Shown piece after piece: positions 44,130 through 54,899 of a stretch of DNA of 64,000 nucleotides. The stretch lies in NCBI GenBank assembly GCA_031763025.1, contig JASSKH010000005.1:6911966-6975965 (forward strand), written 5' to 3'. The stretch is from Macrocystis pyrifera. Its lineage: Eukaryota; Sar; Phaeophyceae; Laminariales; Laminariaceae. A program made the position numbers and the translations under genes. How positions within the stretch are numbered: position 1 is the stretch's first letter; each line of letters begins with the position of its first letter. The notes beneath the pieces are model-generated. The model did not search any database and was not told the DNA's origin. It worked only from the letters and a program-made list of their open reading frames with translations.

Positions 44130-45491
44130 TATCGGGATTGATGTTTGCGGATGACTTCGTGGGGATATAAAAAAACACCCGAAGGATTGCAGAAACAAAT
44201 AGAGAAGGCGCTAAAATACACCAGGAAATGGGAGGTGACGGCGAACGTCAAGAAATGCGCAGTAGTTGTTTGCAACGAAGATAAGGTAAACCCGGTAAAT
44301 TTCAGTTGGAAGTGGGGGAGAAGATGAATTGCCAATCGTAGACCAGTATACATACCTTGGCGTAGAGATCTCAAAAGACTGCTCTTGGGATACACATATA
44401 GCAAAAGTAATAGGAAAGGGTAAGGCACAAGTAGGCAAGATGGATGCGATCCTAACAAACTCGCACCTTGACACTAGGATTAAGAGATGTGTCCTGATGA
44501 ATGTGATGGTACCAAAGCTAGAATATGCAAGAGAAGGATGGGAAGGGAACGCGAAACTCGTAAAACAGTTGGAAACAGTACAAATGACAGCAGCTAAAAA
44601 AAGCCTAAGATGCTCAAGTACGACTAGCAATACAGTATTAAGAGCAGAACTGGGAATGCGCCCACTGAAGACAAATAGAGACATGGGAAAGTTGAACTGG
44701 CAATATAAAGTAAGGAACATGCCAAAAAAGAGGTTGCCAGCCATAGTCGATAGAGCTGTATGGGAGAAAGTAACAAAAGGATGAGCTGGAATAAGGTGGG
44801 ATGGCGTAGTTGAGAAAGTATGGAAGGATATAGGGGGAAACCAAGAAGAGATGATGTCCGCCGGGAAGTTTGGGAAGTACAAGGCAGAAGTAGAAGAAAG
44901 TATAGAAAGAAGGGAAAGGCTAGCGCTAAGAAACAAGGTGGAATCGAGAAAACACTTACGAGATATACGGGGGATTGAGGGAAGGAATAGGAATGAAAAC
45001 GTATTTCCATGGCCCAATGGACTTCGCGAAAACGCTGAAACTGCGCTTTCGTGTAGGGGACCTGGACCTGCCAGAAAGAAGAAAGAGGTATTCCAGTAGC
45101 CGGGAGGAGGAGGAAGTAGACGCACAGATGTGCCCGTGTGGCAAAGCAATAGAGAGTAGAACTCACATAGTAGGAGAATGTGAAATACACAAGGAGGAAC
45201 GGGATGTGTTAGAAGAGGAGATAAGGGAAATAGACGAATGTGACATGGAGGAGTTTGATACAATGAATAGCAGCGAGAAAACGATCGCTATCCTAGGAGA
45301 TAGATGTTGGCCACAGGAGGCCAAACAGGAAGGGGACAAGATTAGCAAAAAGAATCTGTGTAATTTATGGAAACAACATTATGACCGCCCAATTGTTGGA
45401 GGTGTCTCTATTAGGAGTATGAACGGTGCTCCGTCTCGAAAGGGATGCGTGGCAATGGGCAAATGACTAAAGCAAGCAACAAATGAGTACG
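44130..45491 (+). mobile_element. LINE-alpha copy 1, 5'-truncated
   Basis: Starts in the middle of the reverse transcriptase at SGLMFADDFVGI (catalytic Asp pair), with a stop straight after. It continues with KKCAVVVCNEDKVNPVNF, VDQYTYLGVEISKDCSWDTH, MNVMVPKLEYAREGWEGNAK and LDLPERRKRYSSS. The zinc-knuckle-like end CPCGKAIESRTHIVGEC follows, then GAPSRKGC. Only the C-terminal half is present. Poly-C lies directly on both sides (44114-44123 and from 45492). It has frameshifts and is non-functional. Confidence 0.85.
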
Positions 45492-45529
45492 CCCCCCCCC
45501 CCCCCCCCCCCCAAACCCTATCCTATACC

Positions 45530-45560
45530 ATTCCCAAGTAATTTGTCCCCCAAGTGGTGT
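45530..45560. repeat. Repeat D remnant
   Basis: CATTCCCAAGTAATTTGTCC after a C tract. Confidence 0.35.
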
Positions 45561-46075
45561 TCTACGATGATAGAGGTCCGCCCTAAAGTTTCTGAGGCTC
45601 CTAACTCGACCTTAAGGAGCTCCATATCTCACCCGAAAACTGACTTCAGCAAAACTCAAATTGCATCCCGATGAATAATCCCAGGGCCCAAGTACAAAAA
45701 AAAAACGTCATTTTTCGGAACAATATTGGCATCATTCCGACGATTTTGGGTTAAGGAACCCCGTCACTCAGAAAACACTTTAGCGGAAATGGTCTATATC
45801 TCTTATCGTAGAACGCGTCCCAAGACGAGCGAAAGTGAACCCTTTTTGTTTTGCTGCTATCCTTTTTGTTTTGCTGCTGCAAAGAGTACCCACGCCGATT
45901 CCCAAAAGCACCGTAGAAAAGTTCGCGCAGACACAGGGCAGGGGGTGCGATCGTTTTCCAGCGCGCTACGACTACAAGTAGAGGGATTTTTCCAGGAACG
46001 AGGAGAGAGGTTTTTTCGCCGCAAGATGTATGATACCTGGCAACTTTCAAGCGTGTTTTTTTTTTTTTTTTTTTT

Positions 46076-46175
46076 NNNNNNNNNNNNNNNNNNNNNNNNN
46101 NNNNNNNNNNNNNNNNNNNNNNNNNNNNNNNNNNNNNNNNNNNNNNNNNNNNNNNNNNNNNNNNNNNNNNNNNNN
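46076..46175. other. Assembly gap (100 N)
   Basis: Exactly 100 N, the usual placeholder for a gap of unknown size, between a 21-T run and unrelated sequence. Confidence 0.98.
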
Positions 46176-46285
46176 CTCTCCTTCTGTCTTCCTGCCTTCA
46201 TGTTGGCGTTAACCAGAACATCGTTTTATTCACCCGAGCGTCCTCCTTCCGTATTCCCGCCGGCATTTAATGTAAAAAAGTTCCA

Positions 46286-46286
<1 letters not shown>

Positions 46287-46349
<63 letters not shown>
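46287..46349 (+). repeat. Poly-C tract, 63 nt
   Basis: Directly precedes a plus-strand B fragment. Confidence 0.9.
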
Positions 46350-46406
46350 ATGGTCATACGACTACGGCCATGCATGATCTCGAGTACATCTCTCCTATCG
46401 AGTACA
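46350..46406 (+). mobile_element. B element fragment, plus strand
   Basis: ATGGTCATACGACTACGGCC, ATGCATGATCTCGAGTACAT, CTCTCCTATCGAGTAC, then a C-rich tail: the conserved terminus of B between C tracts. Confidence 0.6.
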
Positions 46407-46584
46407 CCCCCTCCCCATCGTCATGTGCATGCTTAGAACGGCTTGCTAAAAAGACAAAAAAAAGTTGTTTTCGCGAGAAAAAAAAAAAAACATTTGCTGA
46501 TTTTCTATTTTATTTCCTACATAACGTGCGTTTTTTTCTTTTCGGTTTCTTCTTCTTTCTTTTTTTTTTTTTTTTTTTTTCCAG

Positions 46585-46729
46585 CTCCCTGGTAGGCCTG
46601 TTGCTGATGCTGCTGGGTCGCCGAGCGGAAAGCATTGCCGTGGCCGAGTCGGTGGTGGAGGGGGTGTCCCCTACCCCGGCCATCATTCGCGTCATGCCGC
46701 TGTCGTGGACCGCCACCATCGTCACCTCG
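46585..46729 (+). CDS. Zn2Cys6 transcription factor, exon 3
   Basis: The first base completes the AG left by exon 2 (Ser), giving HLLDVFL-S-SLVGLLLMLLGRRAESIAVA. The exon continues ESVVEGVSPTPAIIRVMPLS, WTATIVTS and ends in phase 0 at GTGAGA. The sequence is non-repetitive, with amphipathic helix-like and strand-like stretches, and should be part of a folded regulatory domain downstream of the zinc cluster. I do not recognise the fold. Confidence 0.7.
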
Positions 46730-46874
46730 GTGAGAGGCGTTCTGGTTGGAGGCGTTCTTACAAGGGGGAGAGCGATGTAGAGCGCTGGGGGGAAGGGATA
46801 CACGTATATGCTACTAGACCGGTAGTTTTGGGCCGCGTTTGTTACCGTTTTTCAGCTCTCCATTTTTTTTCCTG

Positions 46875-46925
46875 GTCTAATTCCAAGTAGTTTTCCCCCC
46901 CCCCCCCCCGAACGGGGGGTGGTAA
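46875..46925. repeat. Repeat D remnant
   Basis: GGTCTAATTCCAAGTAGTTT then poly-C and GAACGGGGGG. Confidence 0.4.
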
Positions 46926-47098
46926 AAAAGGCTAGCTTGGCGTTAATATATACCTGGTACCATGGTAGATACTAGGAATACTACTTGTAGTTCATATGCA
47001 GGGAGGCGGCCGGGGGTGGTCAAGTCATGCGGTCAAACCACGGTCTCCTATAAATAGCATCTTTGACGGCGCAAGGGGGGGGGGGCGGGTCGGGGGGG

Positions 47099-47239
47099 TG
47101 TACTCGATAGGAGAGATGTACTCGATCTCATGCATGGCCGTAGTCGTATGACCATAGACCCTCGCATCCCTACAATGCCGGGACGGAGCATGTCGGGTTT
47201 TCACCGACCAGGCAGACATTGCTTGCACCAAGCGCGAAG
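47099..47239 (-). mobile_element. B element, truncated (~140 bp)
   Basis: TGTACTCGATAGGAGAGATG to ACCAAGCGCGAAG, with G tracts on both sides. Confidence 0.65.
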
Positions 47240-47367
47240 GGGGGGGGGCATTCCAAAGGTGTGATGTTTGGGTGAAAGAGCTGTAGAACAGCGGCGAGCT
47301 GATCTTCACGTAGCGCTGCTGTTGTTTCATATTTTTTTCGCTATCCTGCTCGTGTCCCTTTTTTTAG

Positions 47368-47432
47368 TTTGATGGCTCGCATACTCTACGATGTCTTCCA
47401 CGGCGACAACGGCTATCGCAGCTTCGTCCTCG
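47368..47432 (+). CDS. Zn2Cys6 transcription factor, candidate exon 4 (uncertain)
   Basis: After the acceptor TTTTTTAG the sequence reads MARILYDVFHGDNGYRSFVL, which is protein-like. The exon-3 phase (0) would require TTT-GAT-GGC; the protein-like frame is one base off. Either a base is wrong or the acceptor differs. It runs into a 27-C tract and then a LINE, and no normal donor is visible, so the LINE insertion may have hit the exon edge. Confidence 0.4.
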
Positions 47433-47459
47433 CCCCCCCCCCCCCCCCCCCCCCCCCCC
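47433..47459 (+). repeat. Poly-C tract, 27 nt
   Basis: Upstream flank of LINE-alpha copy 2. Confidence 0.9.
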
Positions 47460-49752
47460 TAGCTACTCTAAGAGCACAAAACGGTAAAATGGTTAGTAGT
47501 TCGAAGGGGAAAAGGGAGGTACTAGTAGAGCATTACCGAAAGCTAGGAACACCCACAGCCAACGAAACGTTCGATGCAGAATTCGAGAAGGAAGTCAACG
47601 CGTGGGCAGAGGCGAACGTAGATACATCAGAAAGGGAAGACAGTGGTTCGGGAGGGGTACAGAGAGAGTGAGTTCACAAAGGAAGAAGAAAAGAAGTGTG
47701 TAGCTAAACTTAACAATAGAAAGGCAGCAGGGGCAGACCAAATAGTGAATGAATTTATGAAGTACGGGGGAGAAGGAATGCTTACCATGATGGTTATGTT
47801 GTATAACTGGATATGGAAAAAACGAGTACGCACCTAGGAAGTGGAGAGAAGGAGTAGTAGCAAATTTATTCAAGAAAGGAGATAAGGCTGACCCGGGGAA
47901 CTATAGAGGGATAACGCTACTACGCACAGTAGGCAAGACCTTTTGTAAGATTTTGAACGATAGAATGGGAACGATGATGGAGAAGGAAGACAAAATAAGC
48001 GAAGGACAAGAAGGGTTTAGGCCAAACCGTAGCTGCGTAGACCATGTGTACACCTTAGGTAAGATTATTCAAGGTAGGAAAGACGCGGGACTAACAACGT
48101 ACTGTTTCTTTCTACATGTGCAGAAAGCCTACGACACAGTATGGAGAAATGGATTGTGGAAAAAACTGTGGGAAATAGGAATCAGAGGAAAGATGTGGAG
48201 AATGATGAAAAAGATGACGGAATGTGCGAGAAGTGCTGTGATGCTGGACGGGGAAATATCGAAGTATGTTGATATTTTACAAGGTGTTGCACAGGGATGT
48301 ATGTTGTCACCTAACTTATTCAAGATATATGTTAACGACCTGATAGTAGCAGTCTAGGGAGCAAGGCAGGGAGTCACGGTAGGGGAAGATACGGTGTCGG
48401 GATTGATGTTTGCGGATGACTTCGTGGGGATATCAGAAACGCCCGAAGGATTGCAGAAACAAATAGAGAAGGCGCTAGAATACACCAGGAAATGGAGGGT
48501 GACGGCGAACGTCAAGAAATGCGCAGTAGTTGTTTGCAACGAATATAAGGTAAACCCGGTAAATTTCAGTTGGAAGTGGGGAGAAGATGAATTGCCGATC
48601 GTAGACCAGTATACATACCTTGGCGTAGAGATCTCAAAAGACTGCTCTTGGGATACACATATAGCAAAAGTAATAGCAAAGGGTAAGGCACAAGTAGGCA
48701 AGATGGATGCGATCCTAACAGACCCGAACCTTGACACTAGGATTAAGAGATGTATCTTGATGAATGTGATGGTACCAAAGCTAGAATATGCAGGAGAAGT
48801 ATGGGAAGGGAACGCGAAACTCGTAAAAAACAGTTGGAAACAGTACAAATGACAGCAGCTAAAAAAATCCTAAGAAGCTCAAGTACGACTAGCAATACAG
48901 TATTAAGAGCAGAACTGGGAATGCGCCCACTGAAGACAAATAGAGACATGAGAAAGTTGAACTGGCAATATGAAGTAAGGAACATGCCAAAAAAGAGGTT
49001 GCCAGCCATAGTTGATAGAGCTGTATGGGAGAAAGTAACAAAAGGGCGAGCTGGAATAAGGTGGGATGGCGTAGTTGAGAAAGTATGGAAGGATCTAGGG
49101 GGAAACCAAGTAGAGATGATGTCCGCCGGGAAGTTTGGGAGGTACAAGGCAGAAGTAGAAGAAAGGATAGAAAGAAGGGAAAGGCTAGCGCTAAGAAACA
49201 AGGTGGAATCGGAAAAAAACTTATATACGGGGGATTGAGGGAAGGAATAGGAATGAAAACGTATTTCCATGGCACAATGGACTTCGCGAAAACGCTGAAA
49301 CTGCGCTTTCGTGTAGGGGACCTGGACCTGCCAGAAAGAAGAAAGAGGTATTCCAGTAGCCGGGAAGAGGAGGAGGTAGACGCACAGACGAGCCCGTGTG
49401 GCAAAGCAATAGAGAGTAGAACTCACATAGTAGGAGAATGTGAAATATACAAGGAGGAACGGGATGTGTTGGAAGAGGAGATGAGGAAAATAGACGAATG
49501 TGACATGGAGGAGTTTGATACAATGAATAGCAACGAGAATACGATCGCTATCCTAGGAGATAGATGTTGGCCACAGGAGGCCAAACAGGAAGGGGATAAG
49601 ATTAGCAAAAAGTTTCTATGTAATTTATGGAAACAAGGTAATGAGCGCCCAATTGTTGGAGGTGTCTCTATTAGGAGTAGGAACGGTGCTCCGTCTCGAA
49701 AGGGATGCGTGGTCAATGGTCAAATGACTAAGGCAAGCAACAAATGAGTACG
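47460..49752 (+). mobile_element. LINE-alpha copy 2, longest copy
   Basis: Frames joined across shifts cover a reverse-transcriptase domain: VREGYRESEFTKEEEKKC, NRKAAGADQIVNEFMKYGGE, KGDKADPGNYRGITLLRTVG, ISEGQEGFRPNRSCVDHVYT, QKAYDTVWRNGLWKKLWEIG (motif A Asp), QGVAQGCMLSPNLFKIYVND, LMFADDFVGISETPEGLQKQ (catalytic Asp pair). The C-terminal CGKAIESRTHIVGECEIYKE follows (the first zinc-ligand Cys is Ser here), then GAPSRKGC. An in-frame stop after NDLIVAV and three or more frameshifts make it defective. No endonuclease is seen. Poly-C flanks both ends. Identity to copy 1 is high over the shared region. Confidence 0.88.
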
Positions 49753-49974
49753 CCCCCCCCCCCCCCCCCCATATTCTTGGATTCCCCGCCGCCCACCCCC
49801 CCTCTTCCTTCACACGCATAGCTCCGACGGTTTTGTGAGCTAAAACATCAACCCATCCTGGGCTCGACCGTCCTGGTCTGGGCACGAAAACGAAAACTGA
49901 CAACAAACAACCCCGGCCATCCCTGCCCGCCCACCGCCAAAAAAAAACAAAACAAAATCACAAAAAAAAAACAG

Positions 49975-50226
49975 GCCCTCCTGTTCATCTACGAGCGTCA
50001 CAGCGTCTACGCCCGGCTGTACCAGCTCGTGGCGCCCGCGCAGAAGGCGCCCGGATCGGGGGGGCAGGCCGGGGAGTGCGCGCTGCCCGCTCCCGGTTCC
50101 GACGTGGGGACGTACCTCCGGCACCGCTGCGGGGCGTCTACTTTCTGCCGGATGGTGGTGACCATCGCACGCCTTACCGCAAGAGGGACGAAGAACTTTT
50201 GTCCCACGACTCCCAACGCATCTCAG
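49975..50226 (+). CDS. Zn2Cys6 transcription factor, exon 5
   Basis: 84 codons between the acceptor AAAACAG and the donor CAG|GTATGT, phase 0 at both ends. It reads ALLFIYERHSVYARLYQLVA, PAQKAPGSGGQAGECALPAP, GSDVGTYLRHRCGASTFCRM, then VVTIARLTARGTKNF. The phase agrees with exon 6. A competing frame gives GVYFLPDGGDHRTPYRKRDE in the second half but breaks the phase unless a base is missing from a GGGG run at ~50134. Function of this region unknown. Confidence 0.6.
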
Positions 50227-50710
50227 GTATGTACGCACCCGTGTGTGCCGCAGCGCGGGGGGGGGGGGGGGGGGGGGGGGGGGAGGGGTCGAGGGGGGGG
50301 GGTCCAGGAGCGCCCAGGACCCCCCTTGCAGGGGGCCCCAGGATGCCCCAGGGCGCTCCTCCCCCCCCCCCCCTGCTTGCGGGGATTCTATTTGCTGTTG
50401 TGGTGTCGGTGTCGAAGAATTTATTGCGCGGGAGTTGCTCTAGCTGAAAACCCTTGAGTTGTGCAGGTATGCATCACCACACTCTGTCCCACGATATACC
50501 AGGTGTACATATGCACTCTGCCCCTCAAATGTAAAGTTTTTTTTCATTGTAAGATTTCGCCCAAACGATCTCTATGTGTTCGGGCACATCGGTATGTTGG
50601 TTGACTGTACGTCAGCGGCTGGTAATGTTGCTCGTATAATTTTTTAGGCAGTACAATAAGTATCGGCACCTGGTGTATAGGTAGGGCCTCTGCCAGGGTC
50701 GGGGTTAGCT

Positions 50711-50711
<1 letters not shown>

Positions 50712-50758
<47 letters not shown>
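50712..50758 (+). repeat. Poly-G tract, 47 nt
   Basis: Adjoins a B element. Confidence 0.9.
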
Positions 50759-50759
<1 letters not shown>

Positions 50760-51184
50760 ACTCATTATCAGGCATGGCCGTAGTCGTATGCCCATAGACC
50801 CTCGCATCCCTACAATGCCGGGACCGAGCGCGTCGGGTTTTCACCGACCAGGCAGACATTGCTTGCACCAAGCGCGAAGCGCGAAGCGAAACGTGAGGAG
50901 TTGGGCGAGTGGCATGAAGGGTGAGCTGCATCCTACTAAGAACCGCTTGTGAGGCGGATTTTCTTACATATGGATAACAGCATCAATGAATTGATCTAAT
51001 TTCTGGTGTGGCCACTTCCAGAGACAGCAACTGGTTTACTACGTAGCTGCCTCGTGGGTGCCTTATCATATACACACTACGTGATACGATAATCCCCCTT
51101 GTGCAAAGTAAAAATTCTCCCCGCACACTAATTATCTAACTTGACCGTCAGTCGTGGTAACCGCAAAACAAAAAAAAAAAAAAA
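50759..51184 (-). mobile_element. B element (~425 bp)
   Basis: TACTCATTATCAGGCATGGC to CGTGGTAACCGCAAAAC and poly-A. The far third is missing. Confidence 0.65.
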
Positions 51185-51197
51185 ACATCCCCACACA

Positions 51198-51276
51198 CAA
51201 TGCCGCGACGGAGCACGTCGGGTTTTCACCGACCAGGCAGACAGACACTGCTTGCACCAAGCGCGAAGCGCCGTGG
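51198..51276 (-). mobile_element. B element core fragment
   Basis: CAATGCCGCGACGGAGCACG, TCACCGACCAGGCAGACAGA, CACCAAGCGCGAAGCGCCGT. Confidence 0.55.
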
Positions 51277-51424
51277 GGGAGCGGGTGGGGGGCGGGGCGG
51301 AGGGGCGATTGTTCCAGGATGTTGACGTTCACCTTTTGGGTTTTGGCTGGCGCTTGGCTTCGGTGTGTCGAGTACAGCACCGACCGCGCGAAGCAACGCG
51401 AGCTGCTATTTCGGAGGAGCGCAA

Positions 51425-51516
51425 TAATCAGGTCCAAACATGTCCAGTAAAAATATTGGAATATTTAGGTTTTTGTGTATTTTGGTGGGTCCTGATTGTT
51501 ATGGTCCCCTGTAGAA
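51425..51516. mobile_element. MITE A, degenerate
   Basis: ATCAGGTCCAAACATGTCCA, ATATTTAGGTTTTTGTGTAT and TTATGGTCCCCTGTAG retain the order of family A at low identity. Confidence 0.5.
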
Positions 51517-53054
51517 GTTGTTAGCGATCAGAATCAGATTCAAATATGTTTCATAAACATTGGGCGATTTGGTGATTCTCGGGTCCATCGCTGCTTCTGA
51601 TTGCCACGTACCGGTATGCTCCCCCGTCGTTGGATAGGGGATGTCGCTCTTTTTAATGCCGGGACTCCAATGCGGGGGGGCTGTACGACGCGCGCTCGCA
51701 GCGTGGACTATATTCGTAGCATGCGCTGCACGCGGATCTCTTTGATGAGACCGCGCCGCTGCTTCTCATTTTTTTTTTTTGTTTTCTGTCTCCTTATGTA
51801 CACATGTAACCTTTTCCATAGCACAGATTTTGATCCAACGCTTCGTTAAATTGTAGGTTATATCCGGAAAAGGTTGGTGCAGTTGAACGAAATGAAAAGC
51901 CCCAAGTGCTGTGCTTCGAACTGCTGTGTTAACAGGGAGGAAGTGACGGGAAAAAAAAGAGCGACGGTTTTACAGCCGTCGGCCGCTGCTTTTTTTTTTC
52001 GGGGAGTGACACGTTTACTGACCGGACTGCAACAACAACAGTGCAAGCCGTTGAACTGCGCGAGCCCAGCATGATATGTGCTCGTACTGCTGCGCGCTCG
52101 CACTATGAATGTACTCGCAGACGGATCGTCCAAAAACCTGGTACAGATGCGGGCGGAAGTTTTGCGACAAAGTTGTTTGTGCAGAAACGACTAGTATCGT
52201 ACGGTTATACTTTACCAGGACACTTAACGCCCTTCTCCCGCTTGACAACCCTGACGCCACGCCGACCGGATCCCGCCCGGACCTGAACCCTCCAAACCGT
52301 GATTCTGGAGTTTTCGTTCGTCGCCGGGAGGGCCCACCAAGAACCTTGACCCTGACGCCATGTTTGTGTCCCTAAAAAAATAGGGATGGTTTGCACATTA
52401 ATATTCACTCCACACGCACGTTATATTTGAAGACAGTTGGCATCAGATAAGGCCGAGTATAGTGCTTTGTCTTGTCGCCATCGCTTGGCTCTCAAAAAGG
52501 AGCGTTCTGTGTCTTAACTCTATCGGGACTTCAGAGGAGGAATGTAGTGGAAAACGTTAAGACGGTTTCAACAGCATCGACGACCCCCCCCCCCCCCCCC
52601 CTCACGAAGCAACTCAGGCTGCTTTCTGGGTTGGGGGAATTCGGGGATGGGTACGTAGTGCACTCTAATTTTCGAACGACAATCCAACGAGTTCTGTGAC
52701 GCGCGCGCGAGCATGCCTCACGAAGCAGACAAACGCAGGTTGCTGGGTTCGGGATGGATGAATAGTGCACCCTTTCGAACTAGCTGTACAAATGCAACGA
52801 GTTTTGTGGCACGCGCCGCAACATGATCGTACCACTCTGCACAATCTAAGTATTGTTTACGTATGCATATTGAATACAAAACGATCCATTAGTTCCTGAT
52901 AGAGTGGTAGACCGTTGATAACATCGCGCCTATTATTGTTTTGTCACTTTTTTGTCGGTCCCACCAAGGGCTATACTTTAAATGTTCCGATTTTGAGTCC
53001 GTTTTATTTTATTTTTTATTTTTTTATTTTTTTCCCCTTCCTCATCTGCCGCAG

Positions 53055-53808
53055 GAGGCAAGCCAGCCCGTCCAGTGGCCGGCCATGTCTTCGCTCTTCA
53101 GCAGCGGCGAGGAAATACCGGACGCTGTCAAGCGCGAGCCGTTGGGCGGCGGCGGCAGCAGTAGCAGTAGCATCAACACACTGGGAGTTGCGGCAAGAAC
53201 ACCGCCCTCGCTTCAGGGGGGAGGGGGGGCGGGGGGGGGGGAGGAGGGAGGAGGAGGAGGAGGAGGGGGGGGGAGGAGGAGAGGAGGAGGGGGGAGGAGG
53301 AGTAGGAGGAGGCGGAGGAGGAGGAGGGGTGGTGTCGTCACAGCATCTAGGGCCGCTGGGAGGGGTAGGGGCGGTCGTCCGAATGGATGACGCGCTTGGC
53401 GATGGCGACGAAGAGGAGGAGGAGGAGGAGGAGGATGCCGGTACGAAAGTGCTGGCGGGACTTCTGGACTCCCCGCCCCCGTCGGCGACCCAACAGCCCC
53501 CGCGCTCGACCCTGTTCGACGCCGACACGTACGATGACCTCCAGTCGCACCCGACGAAGGTGTGGTCTGACGGTGGTGCGGCATCCGGCGTTGTTGGAGG
53601 CGGTGGTGGTGGTGGTGGTGGTGGTGGTGGTGGCGGTGGCGGTGGTGGTGGTGGTGGTGGCGGTGGTGGTGGTAGTGGTGGTGGTGGTGGTGGTGATGGC
53701 AGCACGGACCCGGTGGGCCTAGACGACCCCGGTGGCCGCTTTGGGGGACATGGGTCTCTCTCGTTCATGGGCCACCGCCGTCCCCAGTCCCGCGAGCACA
53801 GCCTGGAG

Positions 53809-53846
<38 letters not shown>

Positions 53847-53952
53847 GCAGCAAGGGCTTCACGCGCCGCCCTCGGTGAGAGGAGTGGTTTCGGGAATGCC
53901 CCTTGCTAGGAGGCGGGGGCCGCCAGAATTCCCAGACCTGAACGAATTGAGC

Positions 53953-54044
<92 letters not shown>

Positions 54045-54342
54045 GCAGCAGCAGCAGCAGTTTGCCCAGCAGCATGCGCATCTAGCAAGCACCCACCGCG
54101 GGCCTCCAATGTTCCCGCCCGATCTGTCGCAGACAAGCGAGTTAATGCTGGACGAGTTCAGCTCTACCCTGTCGCCGAGCTTCGCCGCGGGGGGTGGCGA
54201 CCCCGGAGGGAGGGGGGGTGGGGGGGGGGGGCACAAAGGCGGGTTCCCCCCTTGGCTTCGGCCAGCCGGATGGAACTCCGCACCCCGCGCGGAAGGATGA
54301 TAGCGGCCAGGAACAGCAGGAGAGGCGGAGGCTACAGCAGCG

Positions 54343-54378
<36 letters not shown>

Positions 54379-54419
54379 ACAGCAGCAACAGCAACAACAG
54401 CAACAGCAACAGCGGCAGC

Positions 54420-54472
<53 letters not shown>

Positions 54473-54895
54473 ACAACTTCTGATGCAGCAGCGCCGGCAA
54501 CAGTTCCACCCGCCGATGCTCCCGCCGCCGGACTACATGCGGGCTCAGCGGGAGGCCGTGGAGGCGGAGCGGTCGCGGCGGCCGCCCCAGCTTCGGGACG
54601 AAATCACCTCGGCCGCAACGGTCGGAGGAGTTGGCGCGAACCACCTTGGGGTCGGGGAAGGGGGAGGTGGGGCGCAGTTATCAACCTCATCGTCGTCGTC
54701 CATGGGGCCACCTGTGCCCGCCCCGCCAAGGCTTGGAGGCAATAACAACAGCAACAACGGTAGCAGCAGCAACAGCAACAGCAACCCTTCGAGCAGGGAG
54801 CTCATGCAGCGCGGCATGTCGACGGGGCCCCCACCCGTCCCGCAGCCCGGCGCAGAGGACGCGGGGTTTGGCTTGTACGGGGACGATCTGCTCGG
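53055..54895 (+). CDS. Zn2Cys6 transcription factor, exon 6 (three frame switches)
   Basis: Begins in phase 0 with EASQPVQWPAMSSLFSSGEE, IPDAVKREPLGG. After a G-rich stretch (53215-53330) the frame moves to VVSSQHLGPLGGVGAVVRMD, DALGDGDEEEEEEEEDAG, TKVLAGLLDSPP, STLFDADTYDDLQSHPTKVW, a ~50-residue poly-Gly run, then two poly-Gln tracts and MLDEFSSTLSPSFAAGG. A G run at 54211-54232 shifts to ARKDDSGQEQQERRR and more poly-Gln. A CAG tract then shifts to KQLLMQQRRQQFHPPMLPPP, DYMRAQREAVEAERSRRPPQ, ending AEDAGFGLYGDDLLG. Gln-rich and acidic blocks suit a transactivation region. It ends either at the TGA at 54897 or at the GTGAGT donor starting at 54896. Confidence 0.75.
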
Positions 54896-54899
54896 GTGA

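Larger units (their letters stand above)
42187..46584 (+). other. Intron 2 (contains an assembly gap)
   Basis: Runs from GTCAGT to a 20-T polypyrimidine tract plus CCAG. It holds three B elements, one LINE copy, D remnants and a 100-N gap, so its true length is unknown. Confidence 0.65.
50227..53054 (+). other. Intron 5
   Basis: From GTATGT to the acceptor CTGCCGCAG. Contains G tracts, two B elements and a degenerate MITE; 51550-53000 shows nothing else recognisable. Confidence 0.6.

Noticed and set aside
44211..45263. 350-codon minus-strand ORF
   Set aside because: Antisense of LINE-alpha copy 1, whose sense strand carries the reverse-transcriptase motifs.
50076..50227. Alternative frame for exon 5 (GVYFLPDGGDHRTPYRKRDE)
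   Set aside because: Protein-like, but ends in phase 1, incompatible with exon 6; kept only as an alternative that requires a missing G.
53016..54644. Long minus-strand ORFs with poly-Pro, poly-Leu or poly-Ala
   Set aside because: Reverse frames of the CAG and GGT tracts in exon 6.
54194..54745. Frame 'TTSDAAAPATVPP' after the poly-Gln tract in exon 6
   Set aside because: Lower complexity and less protein-like than the KQLLMQQRRQQFHPP frame, which also reaches the terminal donor/stop.
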